Shown here: positions 10,884 to 21,476 of the stretch, one piece after another | Position numbering within the stretch: position 1 is the stretch's first letter | How the letters are laid out: every line of letters starts with the position of its first letter | Assembly (NCBI GenBank): GCA_022393335.1 | Contig: JAJEKB010021389.1 | Span: 360,065 to 424,064 of the forward strand | Direction: 5' to 3' | DNA length: 64,000 nucleotides | Source of the DNA: Macrotrachela quadricornifera | Lineage: Eukaryota > Rotifera > Eurotatoria > Philodinida > Philodinidae | The notes under the pieces: generated by a model | What the model was told of the DNA's origin: nothing | The model's database searches: none | Seen by the model: only the letters and a program-made list of their open reading frames with translations | Made by a program: the position numbers and the translations under genes

Positions 10884-13800
10884 CATCATCATCATCATGT
10901 CCCATAGGCTTGACGCCCGTTGGGGCCAACCATTTTATGGGATCAGATTTTTCCATGCCTGTCGATCTTGCGCAAGGTGGAACAGCTCCTGCCCACTGTG
11001 TTGACACCATTCAGTTATGTCATCCAGCCACTCTCTGCATGGACGCCCCCTTCGAGATTTTCCATCGATTTTTCCAAACAGTAGATATTTTATCAATCTA
11101 CTATCGTCCATTCTGCAGATGTGGCCAAACAACCGCAGCTTCCTCTTTTTGATGGTGTCGATTATCGTCTCCTCTCTTGATATCCTTCTTCGGATATCTT
11201 TGTTTCGTATCATGTCCTGCCAGTTTATTCTTAGAATCCGTCGGTAACATTTCATTTCAAATACCACTAGCTTTTTCCTGTCTGCTTCTTTCAAAGTCCA
11301 TGTCTCTGAAGCGTATAGTAGGACACTGAAGACACAAGTGTTTAGGATCTTTAGTTTGTTTTCTGTCTTCAGTTTTTTGCTATTCCAAATATGTTTTAAC
11401 GATGCTAGTGTACCTGTCGCTTTTCCTATTCGCCTTTTGATTTCCTCTGAGCAGTTGTTATCCCAAGTAATTAAGCTGCCGATGTATTCGAATTTTTCTA
11501 CATTCTCTATGGTGCCGCCTGCTACCTGTATTCTATTTTCAATATTCCTGTCTCCAAAAACCATGGTTTTTGTTTTATTTATATTAATCATCAGTCCAGA
11601 CTGTTCGGCTGCTGTTTTTGTTAGCTCAACTTGGCGTTGAAGTGAGCTGAGATCTACATCTATGAGATCAATATCATCTGCGAACCTTAGGTTGTTTATC
11701 AGTATTCCGCTGACATTGATTCCGCAGGTGTTCTGCCTCACCTGGTCCATTACTCTTTCAAGATATACGATGAAGAGGAGTGGTGACAGAGGATCGCCTT
11801 GTCTTGTTCCTACGTCCATTTGAAACCACTCGCCATAATCATTACCAGTTCGAACAGCTGACTGTGACTTTTCATAGATGTTTTGTAGCAGTGCGATTAT
11901 TTTTGTATCAACACCATATGATTTTAGCGTAGCCCAAATTATTTTATGTTTGATCGTATCGAATGCTTTTTGAAAGTCAATAAAACAGTTATAGATTTTC
12001 TTTCCCTGTCTTTTTGCTTTCTCGGCCAATAGTCTAAGCATCAGAATCTGGTGTATTGTGCTTCTGTCTCTCCTAAATCCCGCCTGTTCTTCTGAAAGGT
12101 ATGGATCTAGGTAGGCTTTTAATCTGTTCAGTAGTACAATTAGGAATACTTTTCCTGTATGATTGATGAGTGAGATCGTTCGATAGTTAGAACAGTTACT
12201 AAGATCTCCTTTTTTTGGTATAGGTACCAAAATAGATTTGCCCCATTCTTCTGGAATTGTACCTTCATGCCATGCTTTGTTACAGAGCTGATATATTTGA
12301 CGTGCTAGTGGTTCTCCTCCAGCTTGTAGCATCTCTGCTGGAATTCCGTCTGATCCTGGACTCTTATTTCTTTTTAATGCACGTATTGCTGTTTGGACTT
12401 CAGAATACAGAATGTCCTGGGTATGTTCAACTATCGGAGGGGCGATGTCTTCGAGTTCTTCAACCACCTCGTCTCCACCACCAGGATCTTTATACAGACT
12501 GCTACAATACTGTGTCCATCTATCTTTAATATCATCTTTTGTCTGTAACAATGTGCCCTGCTGATCTCGTATCACGTTGACTCGAGGTACAAATTCACTT
12601 TTTAATATTTTTAATAGGCTGTATGCTTCTCTAGTATTACCAATGTTTAGACCTTTTTCAGCTTGTTCACACTGATTTTGTATCCAGCATTCTGTATCCT
12701 GTCTTGCAGATTTTTTGACTTTCCGACATATGTCTTTGTATTGCTGTGTATATTCTGTGGAAATGTTTTTCATCTGTTTTAGTTTTCGTTTTTCATCAGC
12801 AAGTTTTAGTGTCGTTTCGGAAATCCAGGGTTTTTTTGTTTTCCTTTTTGCTGGTATCGTTGTCTCTGCTGCATTTTCAATGGCCTGTCTTATCATGTTA
12901 GAATGCTCTTCCAGACTACATGTTGGTCCTATATCCTTTATGTTATTCAATAGTGTAGTACTGTATGATTGTCTTATATTCTCATCTTTCAACTGGTTTG
13001 TATCAACTTTGTATGAATGATGTGGTTTGTTCGACATTTTCTTGAGTCGCAGTTTGATATTGCATAAGACTAGCGAATGGTCTGAGCTTATGTCTGCACT
13101 CTGAAAAGTTCGGCAGTTGATGATTGAGGTCTTCCATCTTCTTTGAATGAGAATTAGATCAATCATATTCTTATGAATTCCATCTGGCGATGCCCAGGTC
13201 CATTTTCTATTAGGTTTCTGTTGAAACCTAGTATTACATATGTAGAGATCATGTGTGGTGGCAAATTCAAGAAGGCGTTCTCCGCGTTCGTTTCTATCGC
13301 CATATCCATATTTACCCATAACTGATTTCCAATCTGCATTTTCACTACCAATTTTAGCGTTCCAATCACCTGTCAAAATGATTATATCCTTTTTATCTGT
13401 CTTTGTTATTATTTTTTCAATATCGCTGTAGAATGCTTCAATGTCTTCTTCTGATGATGCAGAAGTTGGTGCGTATACATGTATGACTGTTATTTTAAAT
13501 GGTGTTGCATCAAATCGCGCCGAAATTATTCGTGAGCTTATTGGATTATATCCTATTAATGCTTTTTTTGCTTGTGTGCTTAATAAGAAACTGACACCCC
13601 TCATATGTACAGTTTCTTCTCCTGACCAGATGAAATCACCATTCGGTGTTTCACCTTTTCCTATCCATCGCACTTCAGAAATACCAATTATATCATATGT
13701 GAAACGTTTCATTTCGTTTCGCAATAATTCCAATTTTCCAGCAGCCCATAGGGTCTGCACATTCCATGTCCCAACTGTCAAAGAATTTTTGGCAAGAGTT

Positions 13801-14092
13801 AGTTTTTGCGTGTTTTTCGTCGTATAGTTCGTATATGAGTTCTTATATGAGTTCTTTCCAGTCGCCAACTTATCGACTCTGCCCTGGTCACTCAGCAGAG
13901 GACGCGGACCTTGTTCACCCGGGCGCCGTTCGAGCCGGTATGAAATTCCTCTGAAATCGTTCATGGTTGGTTTCTGTCGTCTTGTCCTTTTTACAGACGG
14001 CGGTATCTGCACCCCTTCCGTCTAACACTCCTCCTTTATCCGGACTTGTGACCGGCATAGAGTCCACAAACAGTGATCTCCATGGTGGAGTT
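10884..14092 (-). mobile_element. RTE-like non-LTR retrotransposon, full length, minus strand
   Basis: A 3,209-bp body is bounded by exact 11-bp direct repeats. Read on the minus strand it has a short 5' leader (about 80 bp), one long ORF (14012–10935) and a 3' end that finishes in a trinucleotide tail, ATGATGATGATGATGA. Small size, a single apurinic-type endonuclease plus RT ORF and a short-repeat tail instead of poly(A) fit the RTE clade. The exact duplication and open ORF mean the insertion is recent. Alternative: a related CR1/L2-like clade. Confidence 0.88.
10935..14012 (-). CDS. Endonuclease–reverse transcriptase of the RTE-like element
   Basis: The protein has 1,025 residues and is uninterrupted. 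Residues 1–75 are basic and low in structure. The exonuclease-endonuclease-phosphatase fold follows: TVGTWNVQTL (Asn84), ISEVRW (Glu113), VIHVYAPTSASS, LTGDWNAKIGS and the terminal SDHSLVLCN; together these supply the metal- and phosphate-binding Asn, Glu, Asp and His. The RT domain begins near SPGSDGIPAEML and includes WGKSILVPIPKKGDLSNCSN, CFIDFQKAFDTI, GTRQGDPLSPLLF and the catalytic FADDIDLID. The C terminus has the RTE/CR1-like tract LRLFGHICRMDD and a basic RRGRPCREWLDDI. It nicks the target and primes reverse transcription at the nick. The frame after the stop codon stays open into the tail, so the ancestral C terminus may have been slightly longer. Confidence 0.92.
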   Translation of the reverse strand: MQIPPSVKRTRRQKPTMNDFRGISYRLERRPGEQGPRPLLSDQGRVDKLATGKNSYKNSYTNYTTKNTQKLTLAKNSLTVGTWNVQTLWAAGKLELLRNEMKRFTYDIIGISEVRWIGKGETPNGDFIWSGEETVHMRGVSFLLSTQAKKALIGYNPISSRIISARFDATPFKITVIHVYAPTSASSEEDIEAFYSDIEKIITKTDKKDIIILTGDWNAKIGSENADWKSVMGKYGYGDRNERGERLLEFATTHDLYICNTRFQQKPNRKWTWASPDGIHKNMIDLILIQRRWKTSIINCRTFQSADISSDHSLVLCNIKLRLKKMSNKPHHSYKVDTNQLKDENIRQSYSTTLLNNIKDIGPTCSLEEHSNMIRQAIENAAETTIPAKRKTKKPWISETTLKLADEKRKLKQMKNISTEYTQQYKDICRKVKKSARQDTECWIQNQCEQAEKGLNIGNTREAYSLLKILKSEFVPRVNVIRDQQGTLLQTKDDIKDRWTQYCSSLYKDPGGGDEVVEELEDIAPPIVEHTQDILYSEVQTAIRALKRNKSPGSDGIPAEMLQAGGEPLARQIYQLCNKAWHEGTIPEEWGKSILVPIPKKGDLSNCSNYRTISLINHTGKVFLIVLLNRLKAYLDPYLSEEQAGFRRDRSTIHQILMLRLLAEKAKRQGKKIYNCFIDFQKAFDTIKHKIIWATLKSYGVDTKIIALLQNIYEKSQSAVRTGNDYGEWFQMDVGTRQGDPLSPLLFIVYLERVMDQVRQNTCGINVSGILINNLRFADDIDLIDVDLSSLQRQVELTKTAAEQSGLMININKTKTMVFGDRNIENRIQVAGGTIENVEKFEYIGSLITWDNNCSEEIKRRIGKATGTLASLKHIWNSKKLKTENKLKILNTCVFSVLLYASETWTLKEADRKKLVVFEMKCYRRILRINWQDMIRNKDIRRRISREETIIDTIKKRKLRLFGHICRMDDSRLIKYLLFGKIDGKSRRGRPCREWLDDITEWCQHSGQELFHLAQDRQAWKNLIP

Positions 14093-14103
14093 ATAAGTAT
14101 ATT
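14093..14103. repeat. Target-site duplication, 5' side of the RTE-like element
   Basis: ATAAGTATATT, identical to 10873–10883. Confidence 0.85.
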
Positions 14104-14358
14104 GGCCGTTTCTAAAGACTTCGCGAAAGCTTTTTAACATGAAAAAAAGAAAAAGACACTCTTTTTCGTCGTAAGAGATAATAATAAAACTGATAAGTGC
14201 AACTGTGTATAGATATTTGCAATATCTAGTTGGTAAAAAAAAGTGTGTGCGAAGTATAAAATTACGTTCTTCGAATGTAATTACTGTTTCATTTGTAAGA
14301 GTATGCAAAATTAGGTGGACCATCGAGCCTGCTACCCTGTGACATATATTCAATCGTC

Positions 14359-14925
14359 ATGACTAGCCTCAAATCTTTTAATGAATTACTTATATTATAT
14401 TATGCGGGATTCACCTTAGTATTACAGTTGATAACATGTGGGTTTGCCTTAGCATCGTGTATCACTCGCTTTCGTCATCGGACTGTTTGGACAACAGCAC
14501 TCGGCTGTCTGATAGACTCGATTGTGTCATCTATTATATTACGCTTTACACAGATAGTGTCTGAGGAGCATATTGTCTCCTTGTACCTATTGATGTTCAT
14601 ATTATTGCCATTTTATACCATGGGTCGCTGGATATTCTCCTTCAAATCTTATAGTAGAACGAAAGATTGGTGTGATCCAGATAATATTTACTACATCAGT
14701 ACTATTGCTATACTCATTATATTGAACATTCCTCTGATCATACTAAGCATCTGGCTCATTATAATAATTATTTCGTGGCTGTGGAACATTTTTATATGGC
14801 CTCTAGAAAGCATCATATATGGACTACCCCAAAAACCTTTAGACCACCGTATACTCGTCAATTTAACATCTAGTAATGCAACTAATATAAAGATGAAAAC
14901 GATCAATATAACCAAAGTCGTATAA
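14359..14925 (+). CDS. Hypothetical multi-pass membrane protein
   Basis: 188 codons from an ATG at 14359. I do not recognise the family. Hydrophobic stretches near residues 8–35, 44–63, 70–92 and 110–145 suggest four membrane spans; the last is long and very Ile-rich and could be two. The loop at about 93–108 is polar and basic (SFKSYSRTKDWCDPDN). The tail carries Asn-x-Thr/Ser sites. It lies about 250 bp beyond the end of the RTE-like element, in the opposite orientation. It could be a real lineage-specific gene or a chance AT-rich ORF; the length and even hydropathy favour a gene. Confidence 0.45.
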   Translation: MTSLKSFNELLILYYAGFTLVLQLITCGFALASCITRFRHRTVWTTALGCLIDSIVSSIILRFTQIVSEEHIVSLYLLMFILLPFYTMGRWIFSFKSYSRTKDWCDPDNIYYISTIAILIILNIPLIILSIWLIIIIISWLWNIFIWPLESIIYGLPQKPLDHRILVNLTSSNATNIKMKTINITKVV

Positions 14926-15639
14926 TTATCATAAAGACAATTACGTTTTATAATATACTGTATAAAAGTTACAGAATGAATAACTTCACCATTTCACCGA
15001 CTGTCAATTCCGAGTGCAGGGATACATATGACGGTATAGTTTTTTCTGTAAATAATGTTTTATCTTTACTTTGTCAAAATATCAAATATCCGTTCATATT
15101 ATTTAATAAATCAAATTTCGCAAACACGTCTTGTTAAAATAAATCCGACTGAAAATAGTCGAATCTGATTAAATTTAGTGATTTGAGATCTTGATTAAAA
15201 TTTTTATTGGTTTAAATATGAGTTTTATGTGCTCGTAACGTAGAAGAACTATTTCCAATTTTGAATGTATAAGGATATGTTCTATCTCATCCGCACCTCT
15301 AATTGTCATGCTTATTAATCATGTATTTGTGAAAAAAAGTTGACTTTTGTACTTTGTTATTCTTGGATGAGGGTCAGGGATGCGTTTAACAAATGAGAAA
15401 ATAATTTAAAGCATCATCCGACATATTTTGTCTTTGCTTAAGCGACTTATAAGGTATGTTTAGAATTATTTGTAACTACATAATAATTAGTCATGGATAA
15501 TATGGAAGTCAAAAGACAACCAACAAGTACATATAATTTTAATTAAAATGAACTATTTTGAGAGTCTAAATTTCAGAATTTATTCCACTTTAATTACGAC
15601 GATCGTTTCGAACCTTGTTTAAGGGTTCATCATCAGGTA
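14926..15639. other. Intergenic, nothing recognised
   Basis: AT-rich sequence without a long ORF or clear repeat. Confidence 0.4.
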
Positions 15640-16600
15640 AATTTGGAATAGTATGATTCTGTATAAGGATATAATCTCACAATGGAAGGTCGCAAACTGT
15701 TGAACAGATAGATAGACCATATTAGGATCAAATGATCATTCTCACTGAGAAACTAACGTAGTTAAAATATGAGCTGCTGATGGCACGCCTGGACAGAGAT
15801 ATACAATTTTTATTATATGCATTATTTGGATGTGGAAGCATATGATAATATATGAACTACTTACATTAAAGTTCCCTCGACTGTAAGGAGGATCATATGA
15901 AAAAAAATAGTTTGTCTGTTTGTCTGTATGTCTGTGGGTTTGTGTCAGGGTCAAAGGTCAAAAAAACATTCTCTTAGGAAGCTGAAAGCTCCCACTATGA
16001 AGTTGACCTTAGGTCCTCCACTACTATACCACAGCCGTAGCCTTCGGTTCTCAACTGCTATATTATAGGGATACCCTAAGTGCTACAATTTCACACCGAC
16101 CCCCTGATGTTGTATCAATACAAAAGTGAAGACAAAGGGGAATGGGAAGGGTCTAGAGTAATGGCGCATTGGGCGGTCGATATTGCCACTATTGTCCACA
16201 TGAAACANNNNNNNNNNCGGTCGATATTGCCACTATTGTCCACATGAAACATGGGGTTGTTCGGATCAATTTAAGGTTATCATAGATTTGCTATAATGCG
16301 CCTCGAACACTATGATGTTCTACCAAGACTATAGTGAAGAAACAGGGAAATGGGGAGGGTGTAGAGTAATGGCGCATTGGGCCACCGAGATTGCCACTAT
16401 TGTCCACGTGGAACATGGGGTTGTTTGGGCCAACTTAAGGTTATCATATATATTCCCTCGACTGAGAGGGGGGTCATATGAAAAAATAAATATGAAAAAA
16501 AATAGTTCGTGTGTGTATGGATGTTTGTGTCAGGGTGAAAAGAATATCGAGGTCAAAAAAACAAAGTCTTAAAAAAGCTTCAAAGGTTAACTAAAAATAA
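15640..16600. repeat. Dispersed repeat families B and C, including a ~200-bp direct duplication
   Basis: 15640–15870 is the inverted counterpart of 20307–20510. At 15873 and 16452 family B begins as TTCCCTCGACTG or similar, then GG(A/G)(T/G)CATATGAAAAAA, a TTTGTCTG-type run and CAGGGT(C/G)AAA. Between them, 16075–16280 and 16300–16445 are two copies of family C (AGAGTAATGGCGCATTGGGC, GCCACTATTGTCCAC, AACATGGGGTTGTT). Related sequence lies inverted at 59.8–60.0 kb and near 23.7 kb. The small ORF at 16312–16572 is repeat-derived. Confidence 0.65.
16208..16217. other. Assembly gap (10 N) with duplicated flanks
   Basis: The 34 bases before the gap (16174–16207) are identical to the 34 bases after it (16218–16251). 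This looks like two overlapping contig ends scaffolded without merging. Confidence 0.8.
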
Positions 16601-16619
16601 ACGTTTGACCAAAAGTTTT

Positions 16620-17060
16620 TGGGACAGGTATGATACTTGATCAACACCATTGTTTATTATTGTGGCATCAGTATTGTTCAATTCATGTTAGGAATTGGTG
16701 AGGTTTCGTATTATCCTTAATAATGTGTTTTTTCACGAATCGATGAATTGACGGTGGTGAATGATGAACAGTATTGTTTATTGTTGTGGTATCAGCATTG
16801 TTCAATTGATGTCAGGAATTGGTGAGGTTTAGTATTTTTTTTCAAAAAAATGTGTTTTTTCACGAAATGATGGTTTCACCGTGGTGCGTAATTAGCAGCA
16901 TTACTCATTATTGTGGCATCTGGATTGTTCAGTGACGTTAGGAATTGGTGAGGTTTGGTATTTTTCATCAGAGATAGGTGTTTTTTCACAAAATGATGAT
17001 TTCACGATTGTGGTTGATCGACAGGATTTGTTGCTGTTGTTAAGTAATCCAAATTGCTCA
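16620..17060. repeat. ~120-bp tandem repeat, about 3.5 copies
   Basis: Each copy carries TTATTGTGGCATC (or TTGTTGTGGTATC), then TTGTTCA, TTAGGAATTGGTGAGGTTT (or close) and GTGTTTTTTCAC. Copies start near 16635, 16755, 16890 and 17010; the last is partial. Confidence 0.7.
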
Positions 17061-17939
17061 ATGAGTGTTTTTCGCAGTACGGAGTTCCCTCGAAGGATTT
17101 ATGATTTAACCCTTTGAGCACGGTTGACATCATATGTCACCACTTTTTTTTAGTATAGAAAAACTGTTTTGTTCATATTAAACTGTTAGATCGTCAAGTA
17201 CACACAGGTTATATAGTTGACGTCATCTGTCATCTCAAATTTGTTACACTATTGTTCTAACTTTGTTGTTTGCCCAGGATGTGATGAACATTCTATTAAA
17301 ATAATTGATCCCGATCTGTGCAGTTTAAAATTGAAGAATGTTCTTACGTTTTGCGCTCGACTGAAGGGCGGGTCATATGAAAAAGATTAAATGCGTTCGA
17401 GTGTTTGTTTGCATAAAGTCAAAGAAACATGCATAAATTCGAAAACTGTTTTTTGCTCGAAACGATCTCGTGTACTTGAAACAAATGGTAGCGCGAGCCG
17501 AGGTACATGAGGCGAGAGAGACATCTTTCAAAATTCCAAAATGCTTTGTTTTACTGAAACAGCCAGCATGTGAAATATAAGTGACATTTTCCACATGGTT
17601 CTTCGGTACTGCTACCAAAATGGTAAAAGAGAGAACGACGCGCTACGAAATTTTACCCGCATTGTACGCACTGCCTAGTAGTCGGTGGTGGGCGGACCGT
17701 AGGGCCGCTAACGACTGACTGTGAGCTATCCCTTATGCGCCACTTTACAAAATTAAAAAAAGAAATTCGAAAGTGCTCTTTTTACACAATGGTCGTTTAT
17801 GACAGTATTATAAAGTTCTTTTATATACAGGTGTTTGTTCAGCGATAGATCTCAAAACAGAATTCAAGAAGAAGTAATACATGATGATTAGATAGGATTC
17901 AGTCGAGGGTCAAGCGAGTCACTACGACGAGCGTTACTT
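17061..17939. other. Intergenic with repeat fragments
   Basis: Two imperfect dyads, TTGACATCATATGTCA near 17124 and TTGACGTCATCTGTCA near 17218, are spaced by about 95 bp. A family B start (CGACTGAAGGGCGGGTCATA) lies at 17358, and family D (17897–17939) abuts the transposon. No gene seen. Confidence 0.4.
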
Positions 17940-18044
17940 GTTTTTATGTGATCATCAAATTTTTTTAGAGAGCTAGTTTTCAAAGTTATAGTGGGCCCTA
18001 CTGACAATATTATGCTTCTTAAGATACGACTTCTTTTGAAGTCT
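17940..18044. repeat. Left terminal inverted repeat
   Basis: Reverse complement of 20202–20306 with only a few differences; contains AGTGGGCCCTACTGACAAT. Confidence 0.85.
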
Positions 18045-18336
18045 AACAATACCAAATTCGGAAAGAACAAATATTGTGCCTGAAAAGTGTCTATGTGTAA
18101 TATATTTAAAAATTAAATGCATTAATGCATTACTTCATAATTTATAGAACTGATCACAAATGTTAATATCATAAAGAAGAGAGAAGGATATCCATATTGT
18201 TATTACCAGTGAAATAGGAAGAGGTTTTAACTAACTATTATTGACGTAGGATCAAGGAGATTCTCTCATGGAGAATTATCATAAATAATTTATGAACAGT
18301 TTCTATTATATATTTATTTGTGATTGGTATTCGTAA

Positions 18337-20075
18337 GTGTCAATCGTGGGGATATTCAAAGTAACATTCTTTCTAATTTTCCATTGCGACCACAACTTGA
18401 AAACACTAATCTCATCGATTATAAAAATGAATTTGCTGAACATCGTGAACCATCTTCTTCATTTAACACAAATGAAATTTTGCTTTGATGATTCACCGAC
18501 AAGTACTGATGAAATTTTCGCTTCACAACAATTGTTCGAAATTTTAAAGACATTTAAGGATAGTTACTGTAATGAACTATGTACTTATGAAAGTCTCGAT
18601 TTTCATGATGAATATGATGAAACTACGGATGAAGAAGACATTGCTGATGAAGAAAAATTAACTGATGAAGAAGAGAATATAGACGACTATGATGAAAATC
18701 AATCCTTGCAGATTCAAAATAATTTTACATTAGAAGAGATGGAAGAAATACTAGAATGGGTTGATCAACATCCAAATTATAAATTTGCATCAATCAAGAA
18801 CAGATTTCGAAAAGTTAAATACATGCATTATATTACAAGATTTAGAGAATATGTTAAGAAGGATGGTACAAGATTAGAAAAAATAAAACAAATAAAAGAA
18901 TTTATGTGGAACGAATTTTATGTGAAACGAGCAATAGAAAAAGAAGCAATTCATGATACTGATCTGGAACTTTTTGCAATTCAGAAGACAAGAGAACTAA
19001 ATTGGGATAATTTCAAAGCAGGCAGCACGTTTATCAAGGAGTTCAAGAAAGAACATCGAATTTCATCAAGAAGGTATAACAAACTTATTACTCGAGCTTC
19101 TTCAACTAGAAATATTTGTACTTTACAAGGTACGTAAAACTTTTACTTGTGATTAGAATCCATATATTCGAAAGTGCTATATATGTCTATTTAGATGCTT
19201 ATGACTGGATCGATAATCAAAGATCTTTAATTTTGAATTATTCTTGACATCAAATTTTGAACAGTGACCATTGTTCATTTCAGCAAGAGTATATTTCTCC
19301 AAGAACTCTTTCCTTTACTGGTGAACGAACAACAGAAGTTGCTGTTAAAAAGAGGAATAATATAACACACTCTTATACCTTACAGCCTATTACATCAGCT
19401 GATGGTCATTTATTAGATAAATTCTTTCTTATTCTTCAAGAAAAAGAAAACGAATTCGGCACAAGAGTACAGAAGGATATAATCGTGCCACCAAATGTAG
19501 TCGTACGAGCTTCAAAATATGGAAAAAGTAGTGATGAAAAACATTGCACATTCTTAAATGAAGTTGTACGTCCTTTGGCCGGTAGAAAATTCCTTCTTTT
19601 TCTTGATTGTTGGACAACTCAAACTGATCTAAGAAAATTTAGAGCAGTATTTCCACATCAAGACAGTCAGTTATTAATTTTTCCTAAGGGATCAACTGGT
19701 TATATTGAACAACAAGATCTATCCTTGTTTCGTTCATGGCGATATATCCATGAGAAAATTGAACACTATGTTCATATCAATCGAACAGAAATGAATTTGA
19801 ATAACCGCCAATACTTCATCAAAATGCATTCGGTCATTCATAATCAATCATCTACTCCACAATTTAAAAATTTCATAAAATCTGGATTTGTGCAAGCTAA
19901 GATACTCAAAGAAACAATTGGTGAAGTCAGCAAACCAAAGGACATTTGTTTTAAATTCTATGACATTTATTGTTCCGTTATTAATTGTGACGAGCGAACC
20001 CTTCTCATTTGTGCTTGGTGCAAAAGGCACCTTTGTTATTATCATCTGATTGAAGATCTTCATCTTCATCTGTAA
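18337..20075 (+). CDS. pogo/DDE_1-type transposase with one intron and one in-frame TGA
   Basis: Exon 1 (18337–19129) includes an acidic stretch (ETTDEEDIADEEKLTDEE) and a helical DNA-binding segment, FTLEEMEEILEWVDQHPNYK to HRISSRRYNKLITR, which resembles a CENP-B/HTH arrangement. The intron is 19130–19194 (65 bp, GTACGT…TTTAG, phase 1). Exon 2 (19195–20075) reads DAYDWIDNQ and meets TGA at 19245–19247, then the DDE core. The catalytic acids fit Asp in LNSDHCSFQQEY, Asp in LLFLDCWTTQTD and Asp in YIEQQDLSLFRSWRY, the last being the pogo-type QPLD position. The C terminus ends in a small Cys/His cluster (CAWCKRHLCYYHL). The start may be the Met near residue 31. The single stop makes this copy probably inactive. 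Confidence 0.75.
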
Positions 20076-20201
20076 TACATCTTTTTAAATATTATTTTAT
20101 GTTGTTTATTGATTTGTCATGAAAAAAAAGTCAAAAGTATTATATTGATGAATTGTGGATTGATATATATAATAATCATTCATGCTCTATTCGATGCTGC
20201 T

Positions 20202-20306
20202 AGACTTCAAAAGAAGTCGTATCTTAAGAAGCATAACATTGTCAGTAGGGCCCACTATAACTTTGAAAACTAGCTCTCTAAAAAAATTTGATGACCACAT
20301 AAAAAC
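20202..20306. repeat. Right terminal inverted repeat
   Basis: Partner of 17940–18044; begins AGACTTCAAAAGAAGTCGT and ends CACATAAAAAC. Confidence 0.85.
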
Positions 20307-20600
20307 TTTAATGTAAGTAGTTCATATATTATCATATGCTTCCACATCCAAATAATGCATATAATAAAAATTGTATATCTTTGTCCAGGCGTGCCATCAG
20401 CAGCTCATATTTTAACTACGTTAGTTTCTCAGTGAGAGTGATCATTTGATCCTAATATGGTCTATCTATCTGCTCAACAGTTTGCGACCCTCCATTGTTA
20501 GAGAATGTTTTTTTGACCCTGTCTACAAACACACATACATATTTTTATTTTTTTCATATGACCCTTCATTCAGTCGAGGAAATAATTTTCAGAACTTGTC
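20307..20600 (-). repeat. Dispersed repeat family B, inverted copy of 15640–15960
   Basis: TTTAATGTAAGTAGTTCATA and the ~200 bases after it match the reverse complement of 15670–15880. The copy ends in TTTTTTCATATGACCCTTCA and CAGTCGAGGAA. Confidence 0.75.
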
Positions 20601-21476
20601 ACATCAACAGTGCTTTAAGAATCGACCACCACTCGAATAGGAAATCTATTCTGATATAGGTATATCACAGAATTGTAATGATACAATGCAGCTTCTCTCT
20701 TCAATTACTGCGCAAACCAGTCTTCACAACCTTCCATTGGCTTTTTATCTTAATGATAAAGAGAAGTTATTATATAGACAGAGATTAAAGATGAGAGTAT
20801 AAAACAAATTTCCATCATTTTATCTATAGAAAACATATCGATAACACCGATGTCCTATGTTTTTCGATCTGAAATTGCCCAAGATTGTGTCTGTGTTACC
20901 ACTGTTACAGGTCATTTTCGTGCATTTAATTTGATGATCCTACTATCGAATCATTATGGGAATCAGTGATAGTGGTGCGACAGCATTAGGTGTTCTTGAG
21001 GGTGAGGTGAGGGCAAGACGATCCTCTATACCTTCACTCTCACGGATTATATACATGTAGAAAAAAGGTTAAAGTTTTGTATTTCGCTGGAACATAATAT
21101 TTTCAAAGAGTATTCATAAAATTGGTTTCAAGGAACAAAACTCAGCAAATTTTCGCATCGTTTAGTAATAAAAAAGTTGATACAGGTCAATAAAACACTG
21201 AAAATCTACTAAAAAAAACTTTTAGGAACGGATTTTTGGTACACACGGTATAATATGGGTAAAACTTGGATTCTGGATTTACATTTAATCGAATCGTAAC
21301 GATCGAAACAGAAATCACAAAAAAATCATCATGAGTCATATATGTATTCACAAAGTACACCAAATTTCTTGTTGTTGTGCAATACATTATTCACCGTATG
21401 CTTTGTGAGACATATCCAAAATCAACATTCATAGGCATTATTTTCTACCAAGAGGTAAAAACAAACTGTCCATAGC
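20601..21476. other. 5' flank of the F-box gene
   Basis: Contains a G-rich tract (GAGGGTGAGGTGAGGGC, near 20998). No gene seen. Confidence 0.4.

Larger units (their letters stand above)
17940..20306 (+). mobile_element. pogo-like (Tc1/mariner superfamily) DNA transposon
   Basis: A 2,367-bp unit is bounded by near-identical ~105-bp inverted repeats (17940–18044 and 20202–20306) and encloses one DDE transposase gene. The outer ends read GTTTTTATGTG and its complement. No clear target-site duplication: the flanks are CTTG and TTTA, so the exact termini could move by a few bases. The right flank (20307–20510) is the inverted counterpart of 15640–15870, so it inserted into, or next to, an older repeat. 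Confidence 0.8.

Noticed and set aside
11017..13954. Several plus-strand ORFs of 70–130 codons
   Set aside because: Antisense shadows of the RTE-like ORF.
17373..18070. Minus ORFs of 81 and 60 codons
   Set aside because: Within repeat sequence and the left inverted repeat of the pogo element.
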